A stretch of DNA of 64,000 nt from Rotaria sordida (GCA_905250125.1 CAJNOL010000489.1:1-64000), one strand, 5' to 3'. Shown: positions 12,901 to 24,156, numbered from the stretch's first letter. The notes: generated from the sequence alone by a model not told the origin. Translations and numbers: made by a program.

Positions 12901-14416
12901 CATTGTCACATGAAATATGATTACATTGTTAAACTAGTCGAAGTAAAAATCAGAAGGTGATCTTGTCTCGACAAAAAAATTTATAATGATTACTATACAG
13001 CTTTGCACTGGTCTAAACATGTACATAGAGATTAACGATGGACGCATGATAAAACTATGGTAGTCTTGAATTGATTTCAATTTTTTCAGTTGGAAAGATC
13101 ATTACAAGAAAATAACTGAATTTTATAAAAATAGACTAAAGATTTTCGGGATCTAGGAATCTGCGCATCTATAGAAAGTTTGTCAAAATTCTTAAGTTCG
13201 ATTTTCTCATTCAAGAAAAGTTTAGCCATGTTTTATAAAATTCAGTTATTTTCTTGGAACAGGACTTCCCTCGACCGAAAGAATTGAAATGAATCTAAGA
13301 TCATCGTTTTTACTATTATTCTATATGTGCATTAAATTTTCGAATGCTACAAATACGTAGAAGAATAAAGTTTTATTGCATCAGTCTAGATATAAATGAA
13401 TAAATCCATTATTGTCGAACGTTGCTGAGAAAAAAAGAAGCAAAAAGTTTTCAAAAAAAACCAACAGAAAATTAATCATTGGATTTGTTCTAACAAAAAC
13501 TGTAACTATTCAAATGTCTATGACTAAAATATGATCAGCAAGATTCTCAAATTTTTCATTTGATACTAATCTTAGAGATCAAACAGTCTTAAATTGAATA
13601 AAATTACTATCTATTAGACAATATTGTATACAGAGTTGCTCTTCCGGAGAGGCGATTTAGAACTTCAGGAGAATGAACATTTACTTTTAGGGACATAATC
13701 TCCACATTGGATAAAATATCTTCTCTATTGGATCTAATAATAAAAGTTATTATCTATCAATAAAATAGTATTAAGATACAAAACATTAGTTTAACTTATG
13801 CTTAATATTGTTTATTATTTTAGGATTACATTCAGATAGTATACCAGCTCGTAAATTTCGTTTTGTAACATCATTATCACTTTGTGATGGTGAATCTTAT
13901 AGTGATCATTCAAATAGTTCACTACTTTCTTATTTAACATCAACAATTGATTTAACAAAAATTCGTCATTTAAAATTATATTCTTTACTATCTGGTCATA
14001 CATTATTTTCACTTTTATGTAAAGCACCAAATATAAATTGTTTAAGTTCATCATATCATAATCTTTTACAAATGATTAATGATTTTGGTGATGTTTGGTT
14101 ATGTTGGTTATTAAATATGATGATTAAAAAATTAACATTATCATATGGTCGTTTAACATTATCAATTGTTGATCAATTTATTGAACTTTTTTCAAATATT
14201 GAACATTTATCATTATGTATGAATATGGATGATATTGATTTTCAAGAAATTCTTTTAAAACTTCTACAAAATTTAACACATCTTTCATCAATTCGTATTA
14301 GTTTAGCTGGAAAATTAACAGATCATTTTCAATCTCAAACATTTACATGGCTTTCAACTAATCAACAATTATATTCAGAATTTAATGATAATTTTCTTGA
14401 TATATGGATTACATAG
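9947..14416 (+). CDS. F-box protein with N-terminal membrane anchor, 662 aa
   Basis: Six exons: 9947-10039, 10111-10203, 10263-10396, 11600-12344, 12415-12745 and 13824-14416, total 1989 nt with no internal stop. Residues 1-20 are strongly hydrophobic (MFLLIFGICICTLIIIGW), a signal-anchor. An F-box follows at about residues 76-107 (LEFLPDEILLDIISFLKPYDI), continuing into SLYNLNNRFNSIIND. The rest is a long Leu/Ile-rich region with irregular leucine-rich-repeat character (HLKLYSLLSGHTLFSLL, HLSSIRISL). F-box proteins recruit targets to SCF ubiquitin ligases; the target is unknown. This layout resembles the large F-box family I associate with bdelloid rotifers. Two introns exceed 1 kb and hold repeats A and B and a foldback. 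The first two exons could belong to a separate leader, but all joins stay in frame. Confidence 0.82.
10565..10830 (+). repeat. dispersed repeat B, copy 1
   Basis: Intronic sequence in the F-box gene, alignable with 61400-61600. Shared stretches include 'aatttcag' followed by 'tttgtattc', a 'cattc..tcatgt.cagag' block and 'taaataaaaacatggagctgctgttta', which matches 'caaaaacataaacgcgcagctcttta'. It is diverged and non-coding. Confidence 0.45.
11275..11400 (+). repeat. dispersed repeat A, copy 2
   Basis: Second copy of the element at 1230-1370, in the 1.2-kb third intron of the F-box gene. The core 'aattggatagtc' and about 80 flanking bases align well. Confidence 0.6.
13030..13310. repeat. intronic foldback (inverted repeat)
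   Basis: A 25-bp perfectly complementary pair lies at 13106-13130 and 13231-13255. Flanking complementarity extends outward to about 13040 and 13310 (gatttcaattttttcag against tgaaagaattgaaatgaatc). It sits in the fifth intron of the F-box gene (12746-13823). Transcribed, it would form a hairpin with a loop of about 100 nt. Confidence 0.7.
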
Positions 14417-14433
14417 AAAGATAACAACAAACA

Positions 14434-14470
<37 letters not shown>

Positions 14471-15561
14471 TATTGTATACTTGTTTAGTTATGATTTTTT
14501 TTTTTGTTCTGTTATTATTTGCTAGGTTTTTTTTTTATATTTATTTCCATACATATCTGAATGCCATTTTGGACATAGATAAGAAATAAAAATAACGTTT
14601 TAGTGCGTATAATAAGTAAACTTAGAAATTGTTTGATGAAAATATTTATTTGATAGAATTTATTCTATAAAACTTTAGTCTTTGATGAGCATTCATCGAT
14701 AATATCGGTTGAATAATAATGTATGATTTTTCTAGCACAGATTAAATTGTGTGGAACTTCATCATCTGAATTTCAGTACTTTAGTCTAATTTCTACTGGG
14801 AACTACACAATAAAAGACATTGTCGAAATTCCGATTTACAGATGAGTCGTAATGGAATGAAGCGAAAATATCATAGAAACTCTATATCTTCGATAATTTA
14901 CTTCATTTCTCGTTGGAAATTAGACAAATTGTCAAAATTCAGGTAGCAAAATTCTGGTTTACTACAGATCAATAAAAAAGTTAAAGTCTTATTAAAGGAT
15001 TATCAGAACTGTAGAGTAAAATAGTACTTAAATTTAGGACAATCGTTGCTTACTTTTTTCGTATATCAAAGTGAATTAATCTTTTTTTTAAATATACAAT
15101 TAATTGATTTTATATTGCCAATTGGATACTGAAATGAACTAGTTTTTCTTTTTCAATATGTAACCGAACTTAATCATTAAATTATTTTGCAAATGATATA
15201 TTATGTTAGTTCATTATCATTAACTATCTGCATATTGAATGAAAATTAATAATAAATGATAATACAGAGTTATTTCATAAGAGTACATCCAATTCCGATA
15301 AAACTCATAATTAAAATAAAAAGAGTAAGAACACTATTGCTCTTTACAGAGTTACTGTATAAAATCATCCACAATGACATAAGTTTTCAATTGGAGCGAG
15401 AGTTTTGTAGATAAAATTTCAAGTCTCAGTTAATTGTTGACGTTAATATAAATTTATCTACATAATTATGCTAATCTTTTAATGAACATAATTAAGTATA
15501 TTTTTAATTTGAATATTGTATTTCAATACGATTAAACACAACACATTTACATTTAAAGAGA
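14417..15561. other. intergenic with a GAT microsatellite
   Basis: This holds the 3' flank of the F-box gene. A run of about eleven 'gat' triplets lies near 14435-14468. Otherwise the sequence is AT-rich with no exon that I recognise. Confidence 0.5.
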
Positions 15562-16107
15562 ATGATGTCGCTTGTATTCTCATCGATGATTGAAACATTC
15601 ATTGCTCATTATGGTATGATTATACTTTTTATTTTTGTTAATATTGGTAATATTTTTGTGATCTTAATTTTTTTTTATCAATATCGTAAAAGTACTTGTT
15701 CTATCTATTTACTCAGTGCTGCACTAATATTTTAATGATTATATTTGCATATTTAGTTTATCATCAAATAAAACAATTAGGTACATAAGTAAGATCATTA
15801 ACAAATAATCAAAATGTATTTATTGTTGCTCGAAGAGATCGAGAATTATTATGAATGAGATTAACTGAAATATTTATTTATTTCTTAACTACAATGTTTT
15901 ATCTACCTATTAGTTTAGAATTATTAATACACTTTCTAGAAATGAAAACAAATCTATTGAATGTATTCAAATAGAAAATTTTATTATGACTTTTTTCAAA
16001 ATTTTTTTATCGATATGAATCATGTTGCAACATGTTATATTGATATTATTTTATCAAAAGGATTTCATCATGATTTTAAGAAACTTTTTAAAAAATATTG
16101 TAAATGA
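15562..16107 (+). pseudogene. GPCR pseudogene, internally deleted paralogue of 17083-18021
   Basis: This begins with an ATG and an intact TM1 (IILFIFVNIGNIFVILIFF) followed by YQYRKSTCSIYL, the same arrangement as FGTIGNSFIIILF and KYRQKSCSMYL in the intact gene. The frame then meets a stop (LSAALIF*). Later fragments in shifting frames match the other gene's C-terminal half: RRDRELL against RERELLY, a TM6-like segment, ENFIMTF against ENFIVTI, and a final DFKKLFKKYCK against NFKKFFKLFCN. TM2 to TM5 are largely missing. There are several in-frame stops, so it is dead. It lies in opposite orientation to the intact copy, about 1 kb away, consistent with an old inverted duplication. Confidence 0.75.
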
Positions 16108-17082
16108 ATAGTGACTACTTCGATTACAGAACAACAGTAATATCCGATTCCATAACGTTTTTCAAGTTTTAAATGTAAACTTTTTTATATTATGTCTCAT
16201 TTTTATTTCATCTATTCATTCTCTATCATCATAACATAATATTGTAGATTTCTATACTGTTCAAAGAGTCAAAATTGTTTTGCTTCATCGACAAAAGAAA
16301 ACTACATCATATATTGCTTCTCCTGTCTTTAAAAATTAAATCTGCATCAATCGTTTTCTTTTCTATGAGTTTCTTTCTACAATCTTAGTGATATATTTAT
16401 ATTTTTTTTGCTCGAAATGAAACACTACGATTCGCATAAAGCATGTATGAGAAATTTTTCTCATAAGCAGTTTAGATTTCATAATCATATACAGTGGCTT
16501 AAAAGAAAACCGTGCATACACTCAACGCAATTGAGATTGTTGATTTCATTGTGCATCGAATGAATTAAAAAATCCAACGAGTTTAGAAAAGATTTTCTTG
16601 ACTAATGTCGAAATAAAAATGTGATAAAGAGACTTTCTACTGCTTGAAATTATAGAAGTAATACATCAGAATGAAATTATGTTAAAAATGTCAAGAGAGA
16701 TAATATTAACAGTCTACAAATATAATGATGGCAGGCACGTGAATCAGTGATAAGTGGTTTGAATGAAATATGAGTTGATGTTGATCAATTACCTATTTAT
16801 GCAATGCAACAATTATTAACATATCTCGAAAAAAATCGGATAGTTGATATTGATTCATGGAATGTGTTTTAAAGATTATCGTAACAGAATGAACGGTCGT
16901 ATCTATTGAAATTACCCCAACATATGGTCTTTCAATAAATTCTTGACAGATAAAGAAACAAACGGATAGAATACATTACGATCCAATAGTCGGCTGATGG
17001 AACAAGAAAAAAAATATTCGAATATTTTATATAATATTTATAATTATGTTCGTATAATTCTTTTATTCATGATTGTTTCATT
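16108..17082. other. intergenic between inverted GPCR copies
   Basis: I see no complete exon. The stretch 16730-16930 contains a short fragment reading like protein (VDVDQLPIYAMQQLLTYL) but it is broken by stops and I cannot assign it. Confidence 0.35.
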
Positions 17083-18021
17083 TCATCTAATAACTCGATT
17101 ACAAAATAATTTGAAAAATTTTTTAAAGTTTTTACGAAATTTTTTTGATATCACAAAAAAAATATAAAAACGAGAACCAATATTGATGAAAAACATAACT
17201 GATGCAATAGTTACAATAAAATTTTCTATTCGAATACGATCAACACTTTTTAATACACCCATATAAGTTGTTATAGCAATTTCCAAAAGAATAAATGGAT
17301 ATAATAATATAGTTATAATATGAATGAATACTTCACCAAGTACCATATACAATAATTCTCGCTCACGACTTCGTATTATAATATTTTCTCTATGATTATC
17401 AATAGGATAATCAATTGGCTGAATACGTAATTGTAATCTTCTTACATTACGATATGTTAAATAACCAAAAATACTCATTAGTATTAGTGGAATAAAACAA
17501 ACAAATATTATTAGATAAATATTATGTAAAATATAATATAAACCAAATTGATTACATCGTCCATCCTTAATGGTTGTTGAGAACAGTATATGAATTGGAA
17601 AAATATGCCAAAAAAGAAATGTAATACACATTAAATATCGTGCATTTTTTGGTTGAAAAAGAATTCGAATATGAACATTTGTTGTTGTTAAAATAAAACG
17701 ATCAATACATACTAAAATAACAAAATATCTCGCTGATTGACCTAATGTATTTGTTAAATAAAAACGTAATTTACAATAAGTTAAAGAGCGAGAATTTAAA
17801 TCACCATAACTAATACTATAGAGTGTTGGTGGAATAGCTAATAGAAGATAAAGATTATTTATAATAGACGACCAAAATAAATACATTGAACAAGATTTTT
17901 GACGATACTTTCTAAAAAGTATTATAATGAAACTATTGCCTATTGTACCAAAAATGAATATAATAGATAATCCATAACGATTAAGTTCAGTTTGAATAAC
18001 CGGTAATAAACTTGTTGACAT
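17083..18021 (-). CDS. rhodopsin-class GPCR, FMRFamide-receptor-like, 312 aa
   Basis: Single exon. I start at the ATG at 18021 (MSTSLLPVIQTELNRYG), which places a short extracellular N terminus before TM1; the 39 codons upstream in frame look like UTR. Seven hydrophobic segments are visible: TM1 LSIIFIFGTIGNSFIIILF (with the GN of helix 1), TM2 near SSIINNLYLLLAI, TM3 after a Cys in YCKLRFYL, followed by CIDRFIL as the DRY-like motif, TM4 ITFLFWHIFPIHILF, TM5 IFVCFIPLILMSIFGYL, TM6 HIITILLYPFILL and TM7 ending SRFYIFFV in place of NPxxY. The C terminus is short and Lys/Phe-rich. It is a plasma-membrane receptor of the peptide-receptor type; the ligand is unknown. A degraded paralogue lies inverted nearby. 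Confidence 0.82.
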   Translation of the reverse strand: MSTSLLPVIQTELNRYGLSIIFIFGTIGNSFIIILFRKYRQKSCSMYLFWSSIINNLYLLLAIPPTLYSISYGDLNSRSLTYCKLRFYLTNTLGQSARYFVILVCIDRFILTTTNVHIRILFQPKNARYLMCITFLFWHIFPIHILFSTTIKDGRCNQFGLYYILHNIYLIIFVCFIPLILMSIFGYLTYRNVRRLQLRIQPIDYPIDNHRENIIIRSRERELLYMVLGEVFIHIITILLYPFILLEIAITTYMGVLKSVDRIRIENFIVTIASVMFFINIGSRFYIFFVISKKFRKNFKKFFKLFCNRVIR

Positions 18022-20397
18022 TATGGTTCTTTTTTTGTCCTGTCTTGGAACCGTGATAATATGTAAGTATAGTTTTTTTTTGTTTATATATATAGTTTTG
18101 TTAAATAATATAATCCTTATTCTGTTTAGTTTTCTCATATTAAGAGTTTTATTAATGAGCTAGGTGAATATGTCTTCTAGTTACTTTTATAGAGAAAATG
18201 AAGATTTCATAACATATAGGGAGTGTACGTCATTCTTATGCTATATTATTTTAATGTTTATACACAAATGTAATTTGAGTTATATTAATAACGTTATTTG
18301 AAAATTTTCATCTGATATTAATAAGAAACGTCCTACAAAGTTTCTTTGCTTGATGTTTTGGTATAGAACGTATCATGTTTATGTAATGAACTTTGAGTAT
18401 GGTAAAAAGAATTTGTGTTACAGTTTCTTTACTAATAATTTTCTTTCAAGATATAGTTAAAGTGGTTGGATTACTTGCAATGATGTTTTCTTTTGCTCAG
18501 CTGTTTGAAAAGTTGAAGTATTACATTAAAATTATTTAGCAATATAGAATCGAATAAGAAAATTAAAGATATTTTTATTGATAAGATATCATTTGGTAAA
18601 AGCGATATAAATATGTAAAAGTCATGCTACCTAAGCCAATATAGAGAGAAGGTTGAACAATCAAAATGAATCTTCTTATCAAAAAAATGATTGAAACAAT
18701 GAATAATTTATTTAAGAGAATAAAGATCCATTCGACATTTACTAATGAATATAAATGAAATAGATTACAGAGGAAATGAACTTTTAATCAAAGTATTACA
18801 AAAACACAACAAGTAAGAACAAATTACTTATTAGGATAAAATTATTCGTGGAAAATGAAAGCAGATCAATAAATTTTTTTATTCTTATGTCATTCTATTT
18901 AGTTTTTATTAGTGATTTCTTATTCGATTCTCTATTGAAGAGAGAGTTTATATCTATTGGGTATTTGTAAAAGACGCGATCACCCTCAGATCGAAAACTG
19001 ATACCATAAGAAGATAGAATTCGGCGAGCTGATTCTACGAGCACCTATGATCACCCAAAATGGTTGAAACATAAGAGTTGTTTCCAATGCACACTATTTT
19101 TCTTAACCTATGATTACCCATATCTTTTGGTAGTGAGTAGGCCTACTCGATTTAGATACATACCCAAAATATTAGGCTTTTATATGCTTGCCTAAGAAAA
19201 ATAGTAGGAATGGACTTTTCAATTTTAAGTCTTATAATTAAATTTCGCACATTAGGTACTTCACGTAAGAAGCCACGAGCGGTTTTGCTCAATCGAGACC
19301 GTTAAATTTTACGCAATACAAGATACTGTTGTAGAGGGTGGAGTTTTAAAAATTTCGACGCAACCCTTTTTGAAAGATATTGAATCTCGGTTTTTCTGTG
19401 GATGTTTTACAAACAGTCCTAAAGAGAGCATTTCGACCAATGAGAGTCTCGACGAGGCCAATTTAATTAAGTACATAAGAGCAATTTCCTAGTAGCTATT
19501 ATGTTACTTTTTTTAAATAAAATCATAGTCTCCTTTTCATTATATCTATTACGAAAATCCTTGTGAAATAATTATGTTTTGTTTTTGATATTTTGCAAGT
19601 ATAATATGCCAAGTAATGCTTAATTTTTTTCTTAATTGTATATACGTTCTTGGCCTATAACAAAAGTTAAAGCTATGAATAAAATCGGTATAGACGCAAA
19701 AGAATAATTTATTGTAAACATGAAAAGTGATCATAGATATCCTATTATCTGGAAAACGTTTAGAATGCAGTATCGAGTTTGATACTTTAGAAATGAAACT
19801 TTCTAGATATTCCAATGACAGTTAGATCCATTGACGGCAAAATTTCAGATCAAAATCCTGTACTTAGATTTTTCGAATGTGTAAGATTGTGTCGAAAACT
19901 CAGTAAAACAGGCAAACATGATGACCAATTGGCCATGGATCGGTATCTTTTTTTGCGTTTTCTTAATTTCGTCGAGATCTACTTCCATTGACAATATGAA
20001 GTCATAAGTTATGAGACACCTGGAGCAGTTTCTGCGACACTGAGAGTCGTCAAGAAAGATTTCTAATTCTGAAATTTCTCACATAATCAGAAATTCTCTC
20101 GCCAACACTGAGTTAATTGCCACAATTCACAGTCTATTCGCTTCATACAAAATAATAGTATTGTCATGTACAGTTGTTTGCCTATGCATTCTGCTATATC
20201 TATCAGATAATCTACCTGCAAGTCACAATACATTATCAAAAGAATAATCGATGGAAATCTTGGTTTTAATTCAATTTAATCGAAAAAGGATAGAAAAATT
20301 TAATTTTTTAAAAGATTAAATACCAAATAATCGATTTTAATTAGACTTTTTGCGAAAAATTTTCGTATGAGAATGACAGACTTGATAAAACCTAAAA
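18022..20397. other. 2.4-kb gene-free interval
   Basis: AT-rich, with no exon that I can support. It contains a foldback at 19086-19215. An 88-codon minus frame at 19549-19815 has no family resemblance and the composition of non-coding DNA. Confidence 0.5.
19086..19215. repeat. imperfect inverted repeat
   Basis: The left arm contains 'cactatttttcttaacct'. The right arm contains 'gcctaagaaaaatagtagg'. They meet at a near-palindromic centre, 'gagtaggcctactc', at about 19136-19149. This is a probable foldback-type relic. Confidence 0.6.
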
Positions 20398-22086
20398 CTA
20401 GACGTTTGGCACCAGCCATCCATGATATCGTACAATTAATCCTGTTAGTATATGTTTGATTTCGACATGAAAACAAAATCGACCATCATGATCACATTCA
20501 TATGAGTCTCCATATGGTGCTAAAAATGCTGGTAGTCGAATGCCAAATAGAGTCCAACTACGTACAATTAAATGCAATTTTCCAGGAGTGGTTACTAAAG
20601 CCAGACCAAAAGTAAACGGTCCGAATCGTTCCATTAACAACCTGTCCGAATGACCAGAACCTTTCATTTGCCAACTAGAAAATGATTTTTTCGCAAAACT
20701 CCGAGTCCACAATTCACCATTTGTCTCTCGCTGAAACACGACTTGAACTGGTACATTCTTTCCTGATTTGGGAAAGCCAACTAACGTCGCAACGCATCGA
20801 GATACGATACTAGCGCCTCGTTCAACTTGAGCAACACCAGCCACTTTGACAATTTTCTTACTATGCAACGTTTGCAAGGACTGTGGTAGATGATTCCATG
20901 CTTGACCGAGCAATTGTTGATAGAGAGATGGTGACTCGGAAGAACTGTTTGTTTTTATTGAGTCACATTGTCCAGTGTAAATAGTATGATTTTGAAATAT
21001 TCTTTCGTAATCATCGAGTTCGAGATCCATAGTGGCAGCTCGTGCACCACTTGCCGGCTTTTTACCATCTAATATGCGACGAACAATTGCTTCAATTCCC
21101 ATCGAAGGAATAAACGGACCCGCATCGCCTTCAGCTAACAGATGCCATGATCGTTCTTGTTTTTGACCCTCTCTATCGCTTCCTTCGATCGAGATAAACA
21201 TTCCGCCACGGTGCTCACCCCAACGTACTAGATTCATTGTCCAATGAAACAATGATGCAAATGGTGTCAAACTAGGAATTAACCGCCATCGAACCAGCCA
21301 TGCAAGACCATTGAGAATACGGTGTAAAATTTCTGGCACTGTTCCTGCACCGATCCAGATTGAATCGAGATTTGGCCACAAATCAGGTAAGATCTTAAGG
21401 TCAGGTACATCCACTAAGGAAAACCGACGATTGGATAAGGGAAGATGACCAGGTGGACATATCGTGTAACGCATCGTCTCTGTCATTGCATAACTAAATG
21501 TTAGCTGACCCCTGCGAACCAAAGTCACACGTTGACCTGAGTAACTTGAAATTGCACGAATAACATTCAATCCGACGTCAGCATACGGCGATGGTGCGAT
21601 GCCACCTTTGATCGAATGTATTCTCGTCAGTCCTTTTGCTAAACGTCGAACTACCGCAGCAGTCAATAGAGGGCAGGTGCTGACACCAGAAAGTATGTAG
21701 ATATTGTTCGCCTTGGCTTGTGCATTGAACTGAGTGACACCTTGAACGAAAGTTGATCCGTCAGCGAAATCGAGATAATTGATTGATGTTGTCAAACATG
21801 CTTTTATCACTCGATAAGGATCTTTTGCATAAGATTGAAATGGACCACTCGCATCGACTATTAAATCAGGTTGAATGAACTGCAATTGTTTTTCAATATC
21901 TGAATTATCACGATCAAAATGGAGCGCTCGTATGGTAGCTGCAGAGCCACGTAATTTATTACACAATTCTTCCGCATGTTTGATCGATCTACCTGCGATA
22001 AGTAGTATTAGTTGTGATTCATTGGCAAGCAACCGTGTCAGCCGACTACCAAATGTTCCATAGCCACCAAGAATGAGAATTTTCAT
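20398..22086 (-). CDS. saccharopine-dehydrogenase-like protein with DUF4166-type C terminus, 562 aa
   Basis: Uninterrupted 1.7-kb frame with no intron. The N terminus is a Rossmann NAD(P)-binding fold with GGYGTFGSRL at residues 7-16 and AGRSIKHAE about 20 residues on, as in bacterial saccharopine dehydrogenase-like reductases. The middle (about 130-380) is the family's second domain. The C-terminal 180 residues (PVQVVFQRETNGELWTRSF, MERFGPFTFGLALV, HGRFCFHVEI-like, LIVRYHGWLVPNV) look like DUF4166 as fused to this fold in bacteria. The substrate is unknown; lysine catabolism should not be assumed. Base composition is far more balanced than the surroundings (31 of 60 G/C at 20761-20820, against 10 of 60 at 17461-17520 in the neighbouring gene). 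The lack of introns, the composition and the bacterial architecture suggest horizontal acquisition. The frame is intact, implying function. Confidence 0.85.
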   Translation of the reverse strand: MKILILGGYGTFGSRLTRLLANESQLILLIAGRSIKHAEELCNKLRGSAATIRALHFDRDNSDIEKQLQFIQPDLIVDASGPFQSYAKDPYRVIKACLTTSINYLDFADGSTFVQGVTQFNAQAKANNIYILSGVSTCPLLTAAVVRRLAKGLTRIHSIKGGIAPSPYADVGLNVIRAISSYSGQRVTLVRRGQLTFSYAMTETMRYTICPPGHLPLSNRRFSLVDVPDLKILPDLWPNLDSIWIGAGTVPEILHRILNGLAWLVRWRLIPSLTPFASLFHWTMNLVRWGEHRGGMFISIEGSDREGQKQERSWHLLAEGDAGPFIPSMGIEAIVRRILDGKKPASGARAATMDLELDDYERIFQNHTIYTGQCDSIKTNSSSESPSLYQQLLGQAWNHLPQSLQTLHSKKIVKVAGVAQVERGASIVSRCVATLVGFPKSGKNVPVQVVFQRETNGELWTRSFAKKSFSSWQMKGSGHSDRLLMERFGPFTFGLALVTTPGKLHLIVRSWTLFGIRLPAFLAPYGDSYECDHDGRFCFHVEIKHILTGLIVRYHGWLVPNV

Positions 22087-23180
22087 TTAAAGGATAATGA
22101 ATTTAATTCTTTCTGTTCTCGAAATTGAACGCCATCCTAAAAGTACAAAGTGGTTGAGTGTAATAAGTCTATACATAGTCAAAACAACGTTTCACTACGC
22201 CATTTCATTGTATTCGTACTACCAATCATGACAAATACTCCGTTGCTTAGAAAAGAACAGAAAAAGAAAAATATCGATCTCACACGTGGCGTCGTTTTTC
22301 TCTCGTTGTCTCGATTCACGAAGCATATGTTGAAGTAAATATGAGTGGTAAAGTTACATTATTTTTAGAAGTAACTTGTTCTGGTTGTTGAAGAGTAAAA
22401 ATCAATCTGATGCGTACAAGATCTCACTTCAGAACATCACAAAATTTGTCATGAATTCATGACGACAAAGTCTAGGAAAAGCACTGTTTTTTACCACACT
22501 GATAAAAGTTACTTTCAAAAGTAACGTAACTTTATCAGCTCTATCAATGAAGGAAGAAAAAAGTGCAATGTTGGAGAAAAGAGCACGATATTACTCACTT
22601 AGGGGGCTTTGATGGAAAACATTAAAAAAAACACGGCTGCCAGCGTCATCTTTCAGTCTACCATGGAAACGCCGTGAAAAAGTGTCCCAAAAAAAATCGT
22701 CTATTTCTTTTTCTGGTTCCAAAGTTTACTTCCAATGATCATCGTGTCTCCTAATTGATTTTTCTGTATTGATGGTATTCTCAAACTGCACACAGATATT
22801 TCTAATCGACACTCAACATCATACTTCGATTGATGTTTTTTCTGATCGTCCAAATTTTTTCTATCAATTGATCTGAACGTGATTCATCATCTCAGTCTGC
22901 TAAATTTTTTTTTTTGAATTTCGAGACTTGAATCGATTGGAAGTATTGAAGTATAAGTTCAGCAAGCTTGTCAGCAAATTGAGAGTATAAAGCAGACAAA
23001 TATCAGACAAGAACATGTTTTTTTTTTAATTTCAATGTCTTCATTATAAAATTTTTATTTTTCTTCGCTTCTCTGATAGGGAAATATTATCTTTAGTATG
23101 CTTTAAAACTCTGTTACGGTACATTGCCAAAAGAAGATAGTGAAACACTTAATACTTTGCATTATACCGGCTAATGCGAA
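22087..23180. other. intergenic, with inverted repeats
   Basis: This is the upstream flank of the saccharopine-dehydrogenase-like gene. It holds the inverted repeat at 22347-22537; I recognise no exon. A 62-codon plus frame at 22150-22338 looks fortuitous. Confidence 0.45.
22347..22537. repeat. inverted repeat with palindromic centre
   Basis: The outer arms 'gtaaagttacattattt' and 'aagtaacgtaactttatc' are complementary with few mismatches. A perfect 16-bp palindrome, 'gtcatgaattcatgac', lies near the middle at 22448-22463. It is probably a small non-autonomous element. Confidence 0.6.
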
Positions 23181-23890
23181 ATGCACGATATTAACTACAT
23201 AATAGAAGGAAGAACAAATGAAATCAAAATATTTTCAACTGGCTCAGAAACAGATCAAGTATGGTGAAGTTTATGGACTGCAGAGCAAAGACAGCATGAA
23301 TCTGATCAAGTGGAACATATAAAAGAGACGTTTTGATGATATCCGCAGAGTAATCGCATCCATCAACTGTGATGGACACCAGGAAAATCTATAGATTAAA
23401 TGAACGCATCGTGATTATACTTGATTACAAGGAAAGGAAACAAGGTATAGATTTATCAGATCAACTATCAGCATATTATACATGTCTCGGACGATCTATA
23501 AAATAGTATCAAAAGGCGGCATTCGAATTGATATTTGAAACGGCAATAGTTAATGTCTATTTGATTTACAAGGGGAACTGTGACATATGCTACATGACCA
23601 TTCTGCAGTTTTGTGAAATTTTTATACAATCTTCACTTCTTGGTATGCCATTAAAGAAGGTGAAACCTGATCCGAGGCAATAATCATCAAGTAATTCGAA
23701 AGGCAAACTCGCTGATCACAAGCTCGAAGGAAAGGAAAGATCTGCTCGCACCGCTCGAAGACGTGATGCTGGCTACTATGAGAGAAGCGAGCCTAGTGGC
23801 AGCAAAGAAAATAAAAACCTTCCATTTGATTGTGACAATTTTTGTCTTGATTGTTTCAATGAGAAGCATCATGCTATGCAATTAATAATT
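23180..23890 (+). pseudogene. decayed piggyBac-family transposase
   Basis: Fragmented coding sequence. At about 23421-23600 the frame reads DYKERKQGIDLSDQLSAYY, then a stop (23504-23506), then YQKAAFELIFETAIVNVYLI. This matches the conserved D(Y)NxxxGGVDxxDQ...YY...W..K..F..L.D.AIVNxY block of piggyBac transposases, including its last catalytic Asp. Downstream (about 23695-23880) a Cys/His cluster (CDNFCLDCFNEKHH) resembles the C-terminal zinc-binding domain of the family. Upstream sequence to about 23180 has several stops and frame shifts. I did not find a matching pair of TTAA-flanked termini. It is a relic, not active. Confidence 0.65.
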
Positions 23891-24156
23891 CAAATAATAG
23901 CGATGACAGAGCAAATGGCACATTATGTGCAATCTCATACGTAAGAAAAAAGGAGAAGAAAGTGTTTTTCTACTAAGTTTCTTGTTAAAATATAGTGAGA
24001 CCCACCGGTGACTCTCATTACCACGAATGTATTATTATAGAGAGCACAAGCTTTCGTTTGTCGAATGATATGAACATTTTCTCAATAGAAACTTGTGAAT
24101 CGTGTGCATAGTACTCATCATTGAAGTATTTTTATTGTTCCCAAACCGTAAATGAT

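Noticed and set aside
19549..19815. 88-codon minus frame
   Set aside because: Composition of random AT-rich DNA, no motif, no neighbouring exon in phase.
20398..22086. Bacterial contamination as an explanation for the SDH-like gene
   Set aside because: Flanked on both sides within 2-3 kb by intron-bearing or AT-rich animal genes in one continuous sequence; horizontal transfer is the simpler reading, though read support cannot be checked here.
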